From CAYLVJ01 sp964615425 (GTDB lineage Bacteria > Patescibacteriota > Minisyncoccia > Minisyncoccales > CAYTKG01): a stretch of 21,947 nucleotides of DNA. Every line of letters starts with the position of its first letter. The stretch's first letter is position 1. The notes beneath the pieces were generated by a model that searched no databases, was not told the origin of the DNA, and saw only the letters and a program-made list of their open reading frames with translations. The translations under genes were made by a program, and so were the position numbers. Below are positions 1-5,848 of this stretch, piece after piece. Location of the stretch: contig CAZTOB010000010.1 in NCBI GenBank assembly GCA_964615425.1, positions 1 to 21,947 of the forward strand, in the 5' to 3' direction.

Positions 1-8
1 ACTGTTCA

Positions 9-17
9 TGTTATATT
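9..17 (+). promoter_or_regulatory. possible extended -10 promoter for the GyrA-blade gene
   Basis: TG-T-TATATT fits an extended -10 (TGnTATAAT). It predicts a start site near 24 and a leader of about 43 nt before the ATG at 67. No -35 can be judged because the window begins here. The call is weak in such AT-rich DNA. Confidence 0.3.
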
Positions 18-66
18 ATTAACAAGGTCGGCAGCTTGATTATAAAGAACTAAAACAATTCCACAA

Positions 67-219
67 ATGAAAAAACTTGCTATTATCACCAAAAAGGGGA
101 CAATTAAGAAGATCGAGTCATCCGAGGTAAGAACGATGGGCAGGTCTGCTAAGGGAGTAAAGGGAATTACACTTGAAGATGGAGACGAGGTGGTTGCGAT
201 GGTGGCTCTTGACGAGTGA
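67..219 (+). CDS. stand-alone single blade of the DNA gyrase A C-terminal beta-propeller (50 aa)
   Basis: The 50-residue product matches the last repeat of the GyrA/ParC C-terminal domain. It opens with the strand LAIITKKGTIKK, continues through the turn TMGRSAKGVKG, and ends with the ITLEDGDEVVAMVAL pattern that closes a blade. In GyrA, six such blades wrap DNA and confer supercoiling activity. Here only one is present. The frame is closed upstream by TGA at 37-39 and TAA at 43-45, so ATG at 67 is the only reasonable start, and TGA at 217 is followed at once by a terminator. No good Shine-Dalgarno is visible. It could be a genuine mini-protein, for example a DNA-wrapping or gyrase-modulating factor, or the detached end of a gyrA gene lying left of the window. 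The 36 bases before the first stop do not read as GyrA sequence in any frame, which favours an independent gene. The family match is strong; the role is inference. Confidence 0.65.
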   Translation: MKKLAIITKKGTIKKIESSEVRTMGRSAKGVKGITLEDGDEVVAMVALDE

Positions 220-238
220 AGTTTTTAGAACAACAAAG

Positions 239-265
239 ACCCAGATTAAAACCCTGGGTTTTTTG
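239..265 (+). terminator. rho-independent terminator after the GyrA-blade gene
   Basis: ACCCAG at 239-244 pairs with CTGGGT at 254-259 around a 9-nt loop, followed by a T run (259-264). It lies 20 nt after the stop of the 50-residue gene. The interval 266-392 after it is AT-rich and holds no convincing gene. Confidence 0.7.
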
Positions 266-392
266 TTTGACAATTCTTGCTTTGCTTGGGAAACTGGACT
301 AATGAAGATTGGGCCTAAAGCGTATTTTTTAAAAAGTAAAGTCAAGACAGTGGATGGAAAGAATAAATAAAAAATTAAAGCTTTCTTAAAAC

Positions 393-1568
393 ATGAAAAA
401 AACATTCTTAATTTTAGCAGGGCTGATTCTAATTGTTTCAGCAGGATATCTTTTTTTAAATAATTTTTCTTACGATAAAGAAGATCTTACAAGAAAAAAA
501 GAAAGTGTAAGAAGCGATTTAGACAGCAGAGAAATTGACGAGGAAACAAGTGATAATCTTTTAGCCTTGATTCAAGATGCAAAGTTAAGTGAATTTGATG
601 ACATTTACTACTTTATTCAGGAGTTTTGTTTTCAAAAATATGGGTTGGAAGATAACGAAGAATGTACTGTGTTGTTTTTAAAATTAAAAGAAAGGGGCGA
701 TAAATTAAAGGATGATATTTTAAAAAGTATTAATTCTTCAGACCCGGATCTTGTCAAGAAATTATCTGACCTTCAGGATCTTTTGAGAGTTCAAAGAACT
801 TCTTCCGGAAAGGATAAGTATTTTAGCAAAGAAAACGTAGAATTCGTTAATAGAGAAACCAAAAAGATCATTAAAAAAGCTCTTTTAAAAGATATAGAAG
901 AGGGGACAGTTTCGGATCTTTATGACTGGTTAAACTTAATTTTAGTTAATCTTCCTGCCTCCTGCGATACGAAATACTTTAAAGAAAAAAGTAAAACTTC
1001 AAGCGACTTCGGCCTATTTTACTGGGAAGAGATTTGCGATTTGCCCGGCCTTGTAAGAAGGGAAATCAAAAGAAGATTGTTAGAAGAAATGTCGACCGTG
1101 GATCTTTGCAATGTTTCTTCAGAAGAAAAAGAAAGGATAAAAAGCTTTGTTGGTGATTGTGAAAAAAACATTGCCGACGAGTTAATTTGTGAAGAGGTTG
1201 AAAAGGCTGAGTTTTTAAGTCTTTATAATTTCTTGGTGGAAGAGTTAGACACCGATCTAGAAAAGGTAAGTTGTGACGCAGGCATACCAAAAGAATGCAC
1301 TTCGTTCTTAAACGATACGTGTGAGTTATTTACGTGTCTTGAGCCTAATTGTTTTTGTGACGAGATATTGTTTAGAACAGGTCTTGAAATTGAAAACAAA
1401 CTAGACGCAGAAAGCGCCTTGGTTTCTTTTTTTGACGAAGAGGGTTTGGCGTATGAAGAGATCGAGGTTTTAGAATTTAACCCTTGGTTTTATAGTGTTT
1501 CTGTTAGGGGTGAAAATTTTGTAATAAGTAGCAAGGGTGTAATATTTAAAGCGTTTTGCGGAGTCTAA
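393..1568 (+). CDS. membrane-anchored, cysteine-rich exported protein of unknown function
   Basis: I do not recognise this 391-residue protein. Residues 3-23 form one hydrophobic helix after a KK pair, so it is probably a signal anchor or uncleaved signal peptide. The rest is charged and mostly helical. It has 14 cysteines, all after the anchor, with a cluster at 294, 302, 310, 315, 320 and 322. That arrangement suggests disulfide bonding outside the cell. The last 55 residues alternate acidic and beta-like stretches and end FCGV. No catalytic motif is evident. The ATG at 393 has only A-rich sequence upstream and no Shine-Dalgarno. It is separated from the next gene by 127 nt, so it is probably its own unit. 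Coding status is secure from length and N-terminal structure. Confidence 0.75.
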   Translation: MKKTFLILAGLILIVSAGYLFLNNFSYDKEDLTRKKESVRSDLDSREIDEETSDNLLALIQDAKLSEFDDIYYFIQEFCFQKYGLEDNEECTVLFLKLKERGDKLKDDILKSINSSDPDLVKKLSDLQDLLRVQRTSSGKDKYFSKENVEFVNRETKKIIKKALLKDIEEGTVSDLYDWLNLILVNLPASCDTKYFKEKSKTSSDFGLFYWEEICDLPGLVRREIKRRLLEEMSTVDLCNVSSEEKERIKSFVGDCEKNIADELICEEVEKAEFLSLYNFLVEELDTDLEKVSCDAGIPKECTSFLNDTCELFTCLEPNCFCDEILFRTGLEIENKLDAESALVSFFDEEGLAYEEIEVLEFNPWFYSVSVRGENFVISSKGVIFKAFCGV

Positions 1569-1639
1569 AGCACCAACCGTAAGAAAAATGTAAAAGTCGC
1601 CCGAAAGAGGGTTCGGATATTTACTGATTTTGTATTTGG

Positions 1640-1645
1640 TATTAC
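1640..1645 (+). promoter_or_regulatory. possible extended -10 upstream of the 169-aa gene
   Basis: TGGTATTAC (TG-n-TATTAC) could be an extended -10 giving a leader of about 44 nt for the gene at 1696. The preceding interval also contains a small hairpin, CCGAA 1601-1605 with TTCGG 1612-1616, that has no T run. Weak evidence. Confidence 0.2.
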
Positions 1646-1695
1646 AAGAAGAGCGGCGGTGAGGGTGTAGAAGAATTTGAAAAATAAGGAATAAA

Positions 1696-2205
1696 ATGGA
1701 CGAAATTGTAAAAGTAAATGATAAAATGCAGCAGGGCTATCAGTACGAGTTGGTTGAGCCTGCTGGTGAGAATATGGATTTTGAAGCGGAGCTTACCCCT
1801 AAAGAGATGTTGAAGATGGGGGTTTTCGGTGGCAGATACATGAGAGATTGTCGAGATGAATTTCCTGATGACTGGTTCAAAAAGGCAAAGCTTCATCCGG
1901 AAGGAGAGCCCGGCCACAGTAAAGAGCTAAATTATTTCGGAGTTGACGCTTCCCAGCCTCTTTCAGTCTGGAAGAAAAAAGGGTGGATTTATCATGAAGA
2001 TCCCAGGGGCTGGTTTCAATGGTACTGCCGTTATTACATGGGACGGAGAATACCAGAGGAAGACGAAAGACAGATAAAACGTTGGCGGGGAATTAAAAGA
2101 CATAAAGCCCAAATTGAAAAAAACTGCAAAAAGGGTGATCTAAATTGTAGAAGAAAGCAGCGCCAAGTTCTTTTACATTGGGCTTATGATTCTACAAAGA
2201 TATAG
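1696..2205 (+). CDS. conserved protein of unknown function rich in Trp/Tyr/Arg, paired with an AlkD homologue
   Basis: The 169-residue product is soluble, with no signal or membrane segment. Its pattern looks strongly constrained: residues 35-60 (TPKEMLKMGVFGGRYM, then DCRDEFPDDWF), a W-rich core at 92-118 (KKGWIYHEDPRGWFQWYCRY), and a basic C-terminal half with cysteines 144 and 151 followed by QRQVLLHWAYDS. I recall proteins of this pattern as conserved hypotheticals but cannot name a characterised one. The density of aromatic and arginine residues would suit a nucleic-acid or nucleotide ligand, but that is speculation. AAGGA at 1686-1690 gives a modest Shine-Dalgarno before the ATG. It ends 9 nt before the AlkD-like gene, so co-transcription is likely. 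It ends with TAG, which shows that TAG is a normal stop here. Confidence 0.8.
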   Translation: MDEIVKVNDKMQQGYQYELVEPAGENMDFEAELTPKEMLKMGVFGGRYMRDCRDEFPDDWFKKAKLHPEGEPGHSKELNYFGVDASQPLSVWKKKGWIYHEDPRGWFQWYCRYYMGRRIPEEDERQIKRWRGIKRHKAQIEKNCKKGDLNCRRKQRQVLLHWAYDSTKI

Positions 2206-2214
2206 GTAAAAAAC

Positions 2215-2925
2215 ATGCAAAACAAGGTTAAAAATCATTATGAAGAATTGGTTGGCATCTTAAAAAGCAAGGACTCCAACCCCAGCAAACACAGTGATAG
2301 CTACGGGGGGAATAAAGACAAGAAGCTGCACCTTCGCATGCCAATCATTAGAGGTGTTGCTGAGGATTTTGTCAAAGAAAACGAAAATCTTAATAAAGAG
2401 GAGTGGTCAAAACTTTTACTTCTTCTTTCCCGGGGTGATTTTGACGAAGAAAAACAAATAATAGGTAAAATTCTTGAAAATAATCGAGAGCTAAGGAAAA
2501 ACATAGACTTAGAAGTGGTAGAAAAGATCTTATCCGGAATGAAGGGTTGGAGCCAGGTGGATTCCGTATGTCAGTCAGTGTTTGAAGCAGAGGATATGTT
2601 AGCTCGGTGGAAAGACTGGAAAGAACTTATTCAAAAACTTTCAGAAAGTGAAAATATAAATAAAAAAAGAGCTAGTTTGGTTTTATTAACGGCCCCTGTT
2701 AGAGAAAAAAGAGATGAAAGACTTTTAAAGCTTTCCTTCTTGTTAATAGAAAAGTTTCAAAAAGAAGAAGACAAGCTTGTAACCAAGGCCATTTCTTGGC
2801 TTCTGCGGGAAATGATTAAAAATTATAGAAAAGAGGTTGAAGTCTATCTTGACCAAAACGAAAATGAGTTGCCGAAGGTTGCAGTAAGAGAAACGAAAAA
2901 CAAGTTAAAAACTGGAAGAAAGTAG
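2215..2925 (+). CDS. DNA alkylation repair (AlkD-like HEAT-repeat) protein
   Basis: The 236-residue length and the all-helical HEAT-like composition fit the AlkD family of DNA glycosylases (DNA alkylation repair enzyme, COG4912). AlkD excises N3- and N7-alkylated purines without base flipping. The key motif is present at residues 111-117, GWSQVDS, equivalent to the family's W-x-x-V-D. That gives W112 and D116 as candidates for the catalytic Trp and Asp. A second diagnostic segment is ISWLLREMIKNY at 193-204, with W195, R198 and E199, matching the W-x-L-R-E region. Residues 22-36 carry a polar insertion. It follows the 169-residue gene by 9 nt and probably shares its transcript; AGGT about 8 nt upstream is a weak Shine-Dalgarno. 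It ends in TAG. Family call good, activity inferred. Confidence 0.8.
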   Translation: MQNKVKNHYEELVGILKSKDSNPSKHSDSYGGNKDKKLHLRMPIIRGVAEDFVKENENLNKEEWSKLLLLLSRGDFDEEKQIIGKILENNRELRKNIDLEVVEKILSGMKGWSQVDSVCQSVFEAEDMLARWKDWKELIQKLSESENINKKRASLVLLTAPVREKRDERLLKLSFLLIEKFQKEEDKLVTKAISWLLREMIKNYRKEVEVYLDQNENELPKVAVRETKNKLKTGRK

Positions 2926-2945
2926 TTTTAAACTTAACGGATGGT

Positions 2946-2951
2946 TATAAT
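2946..2951 (+). promoter_or_regulatory. -10 box for the small membrane protein gene
   Basis: A perfect TATAAT lies 24 nt before the ATG at 2976, predicting a leader of about 18 nt. No convincing -35 lies 17 nt upstream. Confidence 0.4.
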
Positions 2952-2975
2952 ACAAATCTTTGTCATTCACGTAAG

Positions 2976-3167
2976 ATGAATATTTCCGGGGTGATTAAAA
3001 AATTATTTGGATTAGTTTGGTTTGTTTTTGTGCAACTCCCTTTTTACATGGATCCTAAGAAAACAGGAAAAATGGAGATGGGAGTTTTAAGCGGTTTGTT
3101 TGTTTTGTTTTTAGCCGGATTTTCGCTTTTAGTTACGGAGCTTTTAAAGATATTGAGTTGGGTTTAA
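2976..3167 (+). CDS. small membrane protein, unknown function (63 aa)
   Basis: The 63-residue product has two hydrophobic helices, about residues 10-25 and 38-57. They are joined by a short polar loop containing PKKTGKMEMG. The N-terminus is MNISGVIKK. No known family is recognised. Coding status is supported by a TATAAT box just upstream and a stem-loop with a T run overlapping the stop codon, so it looks like a self-contained transcription unit. Small two-helix proteins of this kind are often subunits or regulators of larger membrane complexes, but nothing here identifies a partner. Confidence 0.6.
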   Translation: MNISGVIKKLFGLVWFVFVQLPFYMDPKKTGKMEMGVLSGLFVLFLAGFSLLVTELLKILSWV

Positions 3168-3187
3168 AAAACTTAAAAAGTTTTTTT
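3166..3187 (+). terminator. terminator of the 63-aa gene
   Basis: AAAAAACTT (3166-3174) pairs with AAGTTTTTT (3178-3186) around a 3-nt A loop, running into a T tract. The stem starts inside the stop codon. It is an all-A:T-rich stem, so strength is uncertain. Confidence 0.5.
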
Positions 3188-3204
3188 ATTTTGTCATTCT
3201 TTGT

Positions 3205-3210
3205 TAAGAT
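3205..3210 (+). promoter_or_regulatory. -10 box placing transcription start at the ATG (leaderless)
   Basis: TAAGAT ends 6 nt before the ATG at 3217, which puts the expected +1 on the A of the ATG. There is no Shine-Dalgarno. A leaderless mRNA is the simplest reading. Confidence 0.4.
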
Positions 3211-3216
3211 TAACTA

Positions 3217-4245
3217 ATGAAAAAGGAAATCGCTTCAAATATTTTGGACGTCGTGTTTGTTTGTACCTGTCTTTTCTCTTTTTGGTTTTTTGTAAAAGAG
3301 TCCAGTGTTTTAAAAGAAAACAAAGTCTCCAAAAAAGAAAAGGCAGCTTTTGTTGCTCCCAGAGTAGAACATGAAGTTGATATAGAAAAAACAGAGGAGT
3401 TAGCAGGGAAAGAAGAAGAAACAGATGGAGGGACAGAGGTCGAAGATATAGAATCTGAAACAGAAGACAACTCAGAAGAAGAACCCGCTTCAGATTGGGA
3501 GTGGCTGGAAGACCAGCCAAAGTTACACCAGTTGGAAAAAGAAGAAATTAATGGAGTTTTAAAAGAAGTCCACAATCGTTTTCCCAAAGCCCAAGATCGA
3601 CTTAGGGCTTTTTCTTTTTTAAGACTTGGAACTCCGTATGTATGGGGAGGTTTGGGGGAAGAAAAAGGAAGAGATGAAGACCCTCTTTTCCGCCTTGACA
3701 TAACGGACTGTACGTCCTTTGTTCTAACCAACAGCGCTCTTTTGCATTCAGAAAACTGGCAGGAAGCACGAGAGATGATGGTTCTTTTAAATTATCATCC
3801 CGAAGGAGAAGTTTCTTTTGAAGACAGGCTTCATTTTACCACCGACCGCAACGATGTTTCTTCCTACTTTGAAGATATAACAAAAGAAGTGGGGAAGGGT
3901 AAAACAAAAAAGAGCAAGGTTACACTTAACAAGGCTAAAGGCGACAACGAGAGATTGATAGATATTGACTGGGAAAAGGAAAAAACTATTTATTACATCC
4001 CCAGTGATTATTTAACCATTGACTTTTTAAAAACTCTTCCCGAAGTCTGCGGAGTCGCGTTTTTAAAAGAAGATAATTTTTCTTTGGGGTTGGATGTTTC
4101 TCATGAAGGTTTTTTATTTAACGGTGAAACCCTCATTCATGCAAGTTCCGCTTACGGCGAGGTGGTGGAGGTTAATTTTTTAGACTACTATTTCCAAGAA
4201 AATCCTTCTAAATTTGATGGGGTTGTTGTTTTTAGGATAAAATAA
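3217..4245 (+). CDS. membrane-anchored DUF1460 (NlpC/P60-like amidase) protein
   Basis: The C-terminal two-thirds of this 342-residue protein match the DUF1460 family, papain-like relatives of NlpC/P60 thought to cleave N-acetylmuramoyl-L-alanine bonds. Visible signatures are the LRLGTPYVWGG segment (136-145), DCTSFV with the candidate nucleophile C165, RLHFTTDRND (204-213), LDVSHEGF with H296, and LIHASSAYGEVVEV (307-319) with H308. Residues 8-26 are an N-terminal membrane helix. Residues 55-95 form a very acidic linker (long runs of E, D and T) that probably spaces the catalytic domain from the membrane. Family members are about 200-300 aa, so the linker accounts for the extra length. It appears to be transcribed from its own -10. 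Family call good; substrate unproven. Confidence 0.8.
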   Translation: MKKEIASNILDVVFVCTCLFSFWFFVKESSVLKENKVSKKEKAAFVAPRVEHEVDIEKTEELAGKEEETDGGTEVEDIESETEDNSEEEPASDWEWLEDQPKLHQLEKEEINGVLKEVHNRFPKAQDRLRAFSFLRLGTPYVWGGLGEEKGRDEDPLFRLDITDCTSFVLTNSALLHSENWQEAREMMVLLNYHPEGEVSFEDRLHFTTDRNDVSSYFEDITKEVGKGKTKKSKVTLNKAKGDNERLIDIDWEKEKTIYYIPSDYLTIDFLKTLPEVCGVAFLKEDNFSLGLDVSHEGFLFNGETLIHASSAYGEVVEVNFLDYYFQENPSKFDGVVVFRIK

Positions 4246-4280
4246 AGATGTTAAGAGAAAAATAATCAGACGAATAAAAT

Positions 4281-4889
4281 ATGAAAGAAGGAAACAAATT
4301 AAACAAAGAAGTAGTTAAAAAGCTAATGAAGCTTAAAGGAGAAACGAGAGGCTTTAATATTTTGCCTGATCGAAAATGGATTCTTAAAAATAAAGGTGAA
4401 GAAGGGTTAGAAAAAGTGGAAAAAGAAGCAGCCAAGGCTGGCTACCCGCTCCATTATGATGATTTAAAGGTGATGTCTTTTTATCCGGCGGGCCTGCGTG
4501 CCATTTCTTTGTTATCTATCAAGAAAGCTTTTGATTTAGACAACGAGGGCATAAGAGGGGTGTGCGAGTTTCACCTTAAACAAAACTTGATTACTAAGCT
4601 TTTTACTAAATATTTTTATTCTATCCCCAGTACTTTAAAAAATGCCCCAAAAATGTGGGAAAGACACTGGACCAAAGGAAAGTTCATTGTTGAAGAATAT
4701 GACGAAGAAGAAAAGCGTGTAGTGATTAAAATTAAAGACTTTGAGGTGCACCCTGTTTTTTGCAGGTGCCTTGAGGGATATTTTGCTGCTTTGGCGAACC
4801 TGGTTGTCGGCGGCAACGAGGCGGTTTGTAGAGAGAAAAAATGCACCTTTGATGAAGACAATCTTCATGAATATGTTATCGATTTTTGA
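4281..4889 (+). CDS. V4R/HNOB-like ligand-binding domain protein, paralogue 1
   Basis: The 202-residue protein is cytosolic, without signal or membrane helices. Its C-terminal half resembles the V4R (4-vinyl reductase) and related haem-NO-binding-like folds: GYFAALANLVVGGNEAVCRE then KKCTFDEDNLHEYVI, a glycine-led helix followed by strands with conserved Cys and HE. A clear paralogue lies at 18649-19242. Shared residues include SFYP with GL (67-72), APKMW/F (122-126), DFEVH (153-157), C161, C183, C188 and H196-E197. The conserved His and Cys set could bind a metal, haem or small ligand. Such domains usually act as small-molecule sensors. There is no DNA-binding or enzymatic domain attached. 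Upstream sequence is A-rich without Shine-Dalgarno, and the stop is TGA. Family assignment is tentative; paralogy is certain. Confidence 0.6.
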   Translation: MKEGNKLNKEVVKKLMKLKGETRGFNILPDRKWILKNKGEEGLEKVEKEAAKAGYPLHYDDLKVMSFYPAGLRAISLLSIKKAFDLDNEGIRGVCEFHLKQNLITKLFTKYFYSIPSTLKNAPKMWERHWTKGKFIVEEYDEEEKRVVIKIKDFEVHPVFCRCLEGYFAALANLVVGGNEAVCREKKCTFDEDNLHEYVIDF

Positions 4890-4890
4890 T

Positions 4891-4918
4891 TTGCGTCTTT
4901 TGTTTGTTATGATAAGAT
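4891..4918 (+). promoter_or_regulatory. possible promoter of the SurA-like gene
   Basis: TTGCGT (4891-4896) and TAAGAT (4913-4918) are separated by 16 nt, predicting a start near 4925. The -35 is poor. Confidence 0.3.
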
Positions 4919-4955
4919 TGTTATAAATCAGGAAAATGAAGTTGGTAATTATAAG

Positions 4956-5636
4956 GTGAATAAATTAATTTTTACTTTTATGTCGAAGCAAAATATAGTG
5001 ATTGTGGCGGCTGTGGTGCTTTTGATCGCAGCGGGAGCGTCATATATGATTTTTCTAAGAAACGGTGAAGAAGGCTCTTCCCAGTCAGAAGTTGTAGCTA
5101 CTGTTAACGGGGAAAAAATAAGTCTCGATGACTTTGAAACCCAGCTTGAGCAGACAAGGCAAATGTCTCTGCAGCAAGGAATAGAACTTGATGAGGAAGA
5201 ACTTAAAACACAGGTTATTGACGAGATGATAAACAGAGTTTTAATTGAGCAAGAGGCGGAAAAAGAGGGAATAACTGTTACCGAAGAAGAGGTTGAAGAA
5301 GAGATAAACGCCATTATTGAAAACATAGGAGGAAGAGAAGTTTTTGAACAAGAGCTTTCTAACTTGAACTTAAGCGAGGAGGAGCTAAGGGAGAATATAG
5401 AAAAGGAGATACTTATGAACAAATATCTTACGACCCGCACTCCCCAAGACGAAGTTGCAACCGAGGAGGAAATGCAGGCTATTTATGATGAAGTTAGCGA
5501 AGGACAGGACTTACCTCCCTTCGAGGAGCTGGAAGAAGAGTTGAGGTCCGAAGTTATTCGGAGAAAACAAAGCGAAATCATTGAAGGCCTAATTAATTCT
5601 CTTCGAGAAAAAGCAGACATTGATATTTCGTTTTAA
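4956..5636 (+). CDS. SurA N-domain-like membrane-anchored chaperone lacking the PPIase domain
   Basis: After an N-terminal membrane helix (about residues 13-35) comes VVATVNGEKISLDDFETQLE, the hallmark opening of SurA/PrsA N-terminal chaperone domains. It is followed by the long acidic helices (QVIDEMINRVLIEQEAEKEG, then VTEEEVEEEI) typical of that domain. The parvulin domain that would normally follow is absent. Instead residues 187-226 give the closing helix of the SurA core. At 226 aa it is much shorter than full SurA or PrsA (about 300-430 aa). It probably helps fold or hold exported proteins at the cell surface, consistent with the many exported proteins here. Two starts are possible: GTG at 4956 and ATG at 4980 (giving MSKQNIVIV). 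The ATG gives a more standard signal anchor and I slightly favour it. Confidence 0.75.
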   Translation: MNKLIFTFMSKQNIVIVAAVVLLIAAGASYMIFLRNGEEGSSQSEVVATVNGEKISLDDFETQLEQTRQMSLQQGIELDEEELKTQVIDEMINRVLIEQEAEKEGITVTEEEVEEEINAIIENIGGREVFEQELSNLNLSEEELRENIEKEILMNKYLTTRTPQDEVATEEEMQAIYDEVSEGQDLPPFEELEEELRSEVIRRKQSEIIEGLINSLREKADIDISF

Positions 5637-5659
5637 TTTGAAGCTTTACAGTTTTGAGA

Positions 5660-5692
5660 CAAAAACTCACTTTAGTGGGTTTTTGTTGTTTT
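5660..5692 (+). terminator. terminator after the SurA-like gene
   Basis: AAAAACTCAC (5661-5670) pairs with GTGGGTTTTT (5675-5684) around TTTA, with one G-T pair, followed by TGTTGTTTTT. A good rho-independent structure 25 nt after the stop. Confidence 0.75.
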
Positions 5693-5719
5693 TAAGCAAG
5701 TTTGTTAAAATTAAAAAAT

Positions 5720-5833
5720 ATGGTTAAAAAAAGTTATCCGAAAATCAGCTGGGACAAGAATGGCAACGGGGGTTCATCCTTTTTAATAATTAAATACCAG
5801 GTTGAAATTAAATTTGATATAATAAAAAAATAA
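5720..5833 (+). CDS. possible small ORF (37 aa), weak
   Basis: An ATG-started frame reads MVKKSYPKISWDKNGNGGSS and continues to a lysine-rich end. It fills most of the 212-nt interval between the SurA-like terminator and the next gene. No family, no Shine-Dalgarno, and it overlaps the likely -10 of the next gene. It could be chance; the interval otherwise contains only that promoter. Confidence 0.2.
   Translation: MVKKSYPKISWDKNGNGGSSFLIIKYQVEIKFDIIKK
5818..5823 (+). promoter_or_regulatory. -10 box for the deacetylase-like/glutaredoxin-like gene
   Basis: A perfect TATAAT lies 25 nt before the ATG at 5849, predicting an 18-nt leader. No good -35 is seen at 17 nt. Confidence 0.35.
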
Positions 5834-5848
5834 ACTAAACAAAAAAAC

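Noticed and set aside
1..66. Translation coupling of an upstream gene through ATGA at 67-70
   Set aside because: The frame ending at that TGA is itself closed by TAA at 20-22 and has no start, so no upstream gene ends there.
302..370. 22-aa frame after the GyrA-blade terminator
   Set aside because: No ribosome-binding site, no family, low-complexity lysine-rich end; probably chance.
1597..1620. tRNA-like GGGTTCGG with a small hairpin
   Set aside because: Only a 5-bp stem is present; no acceptor, anticodon or D arms can be built around it.
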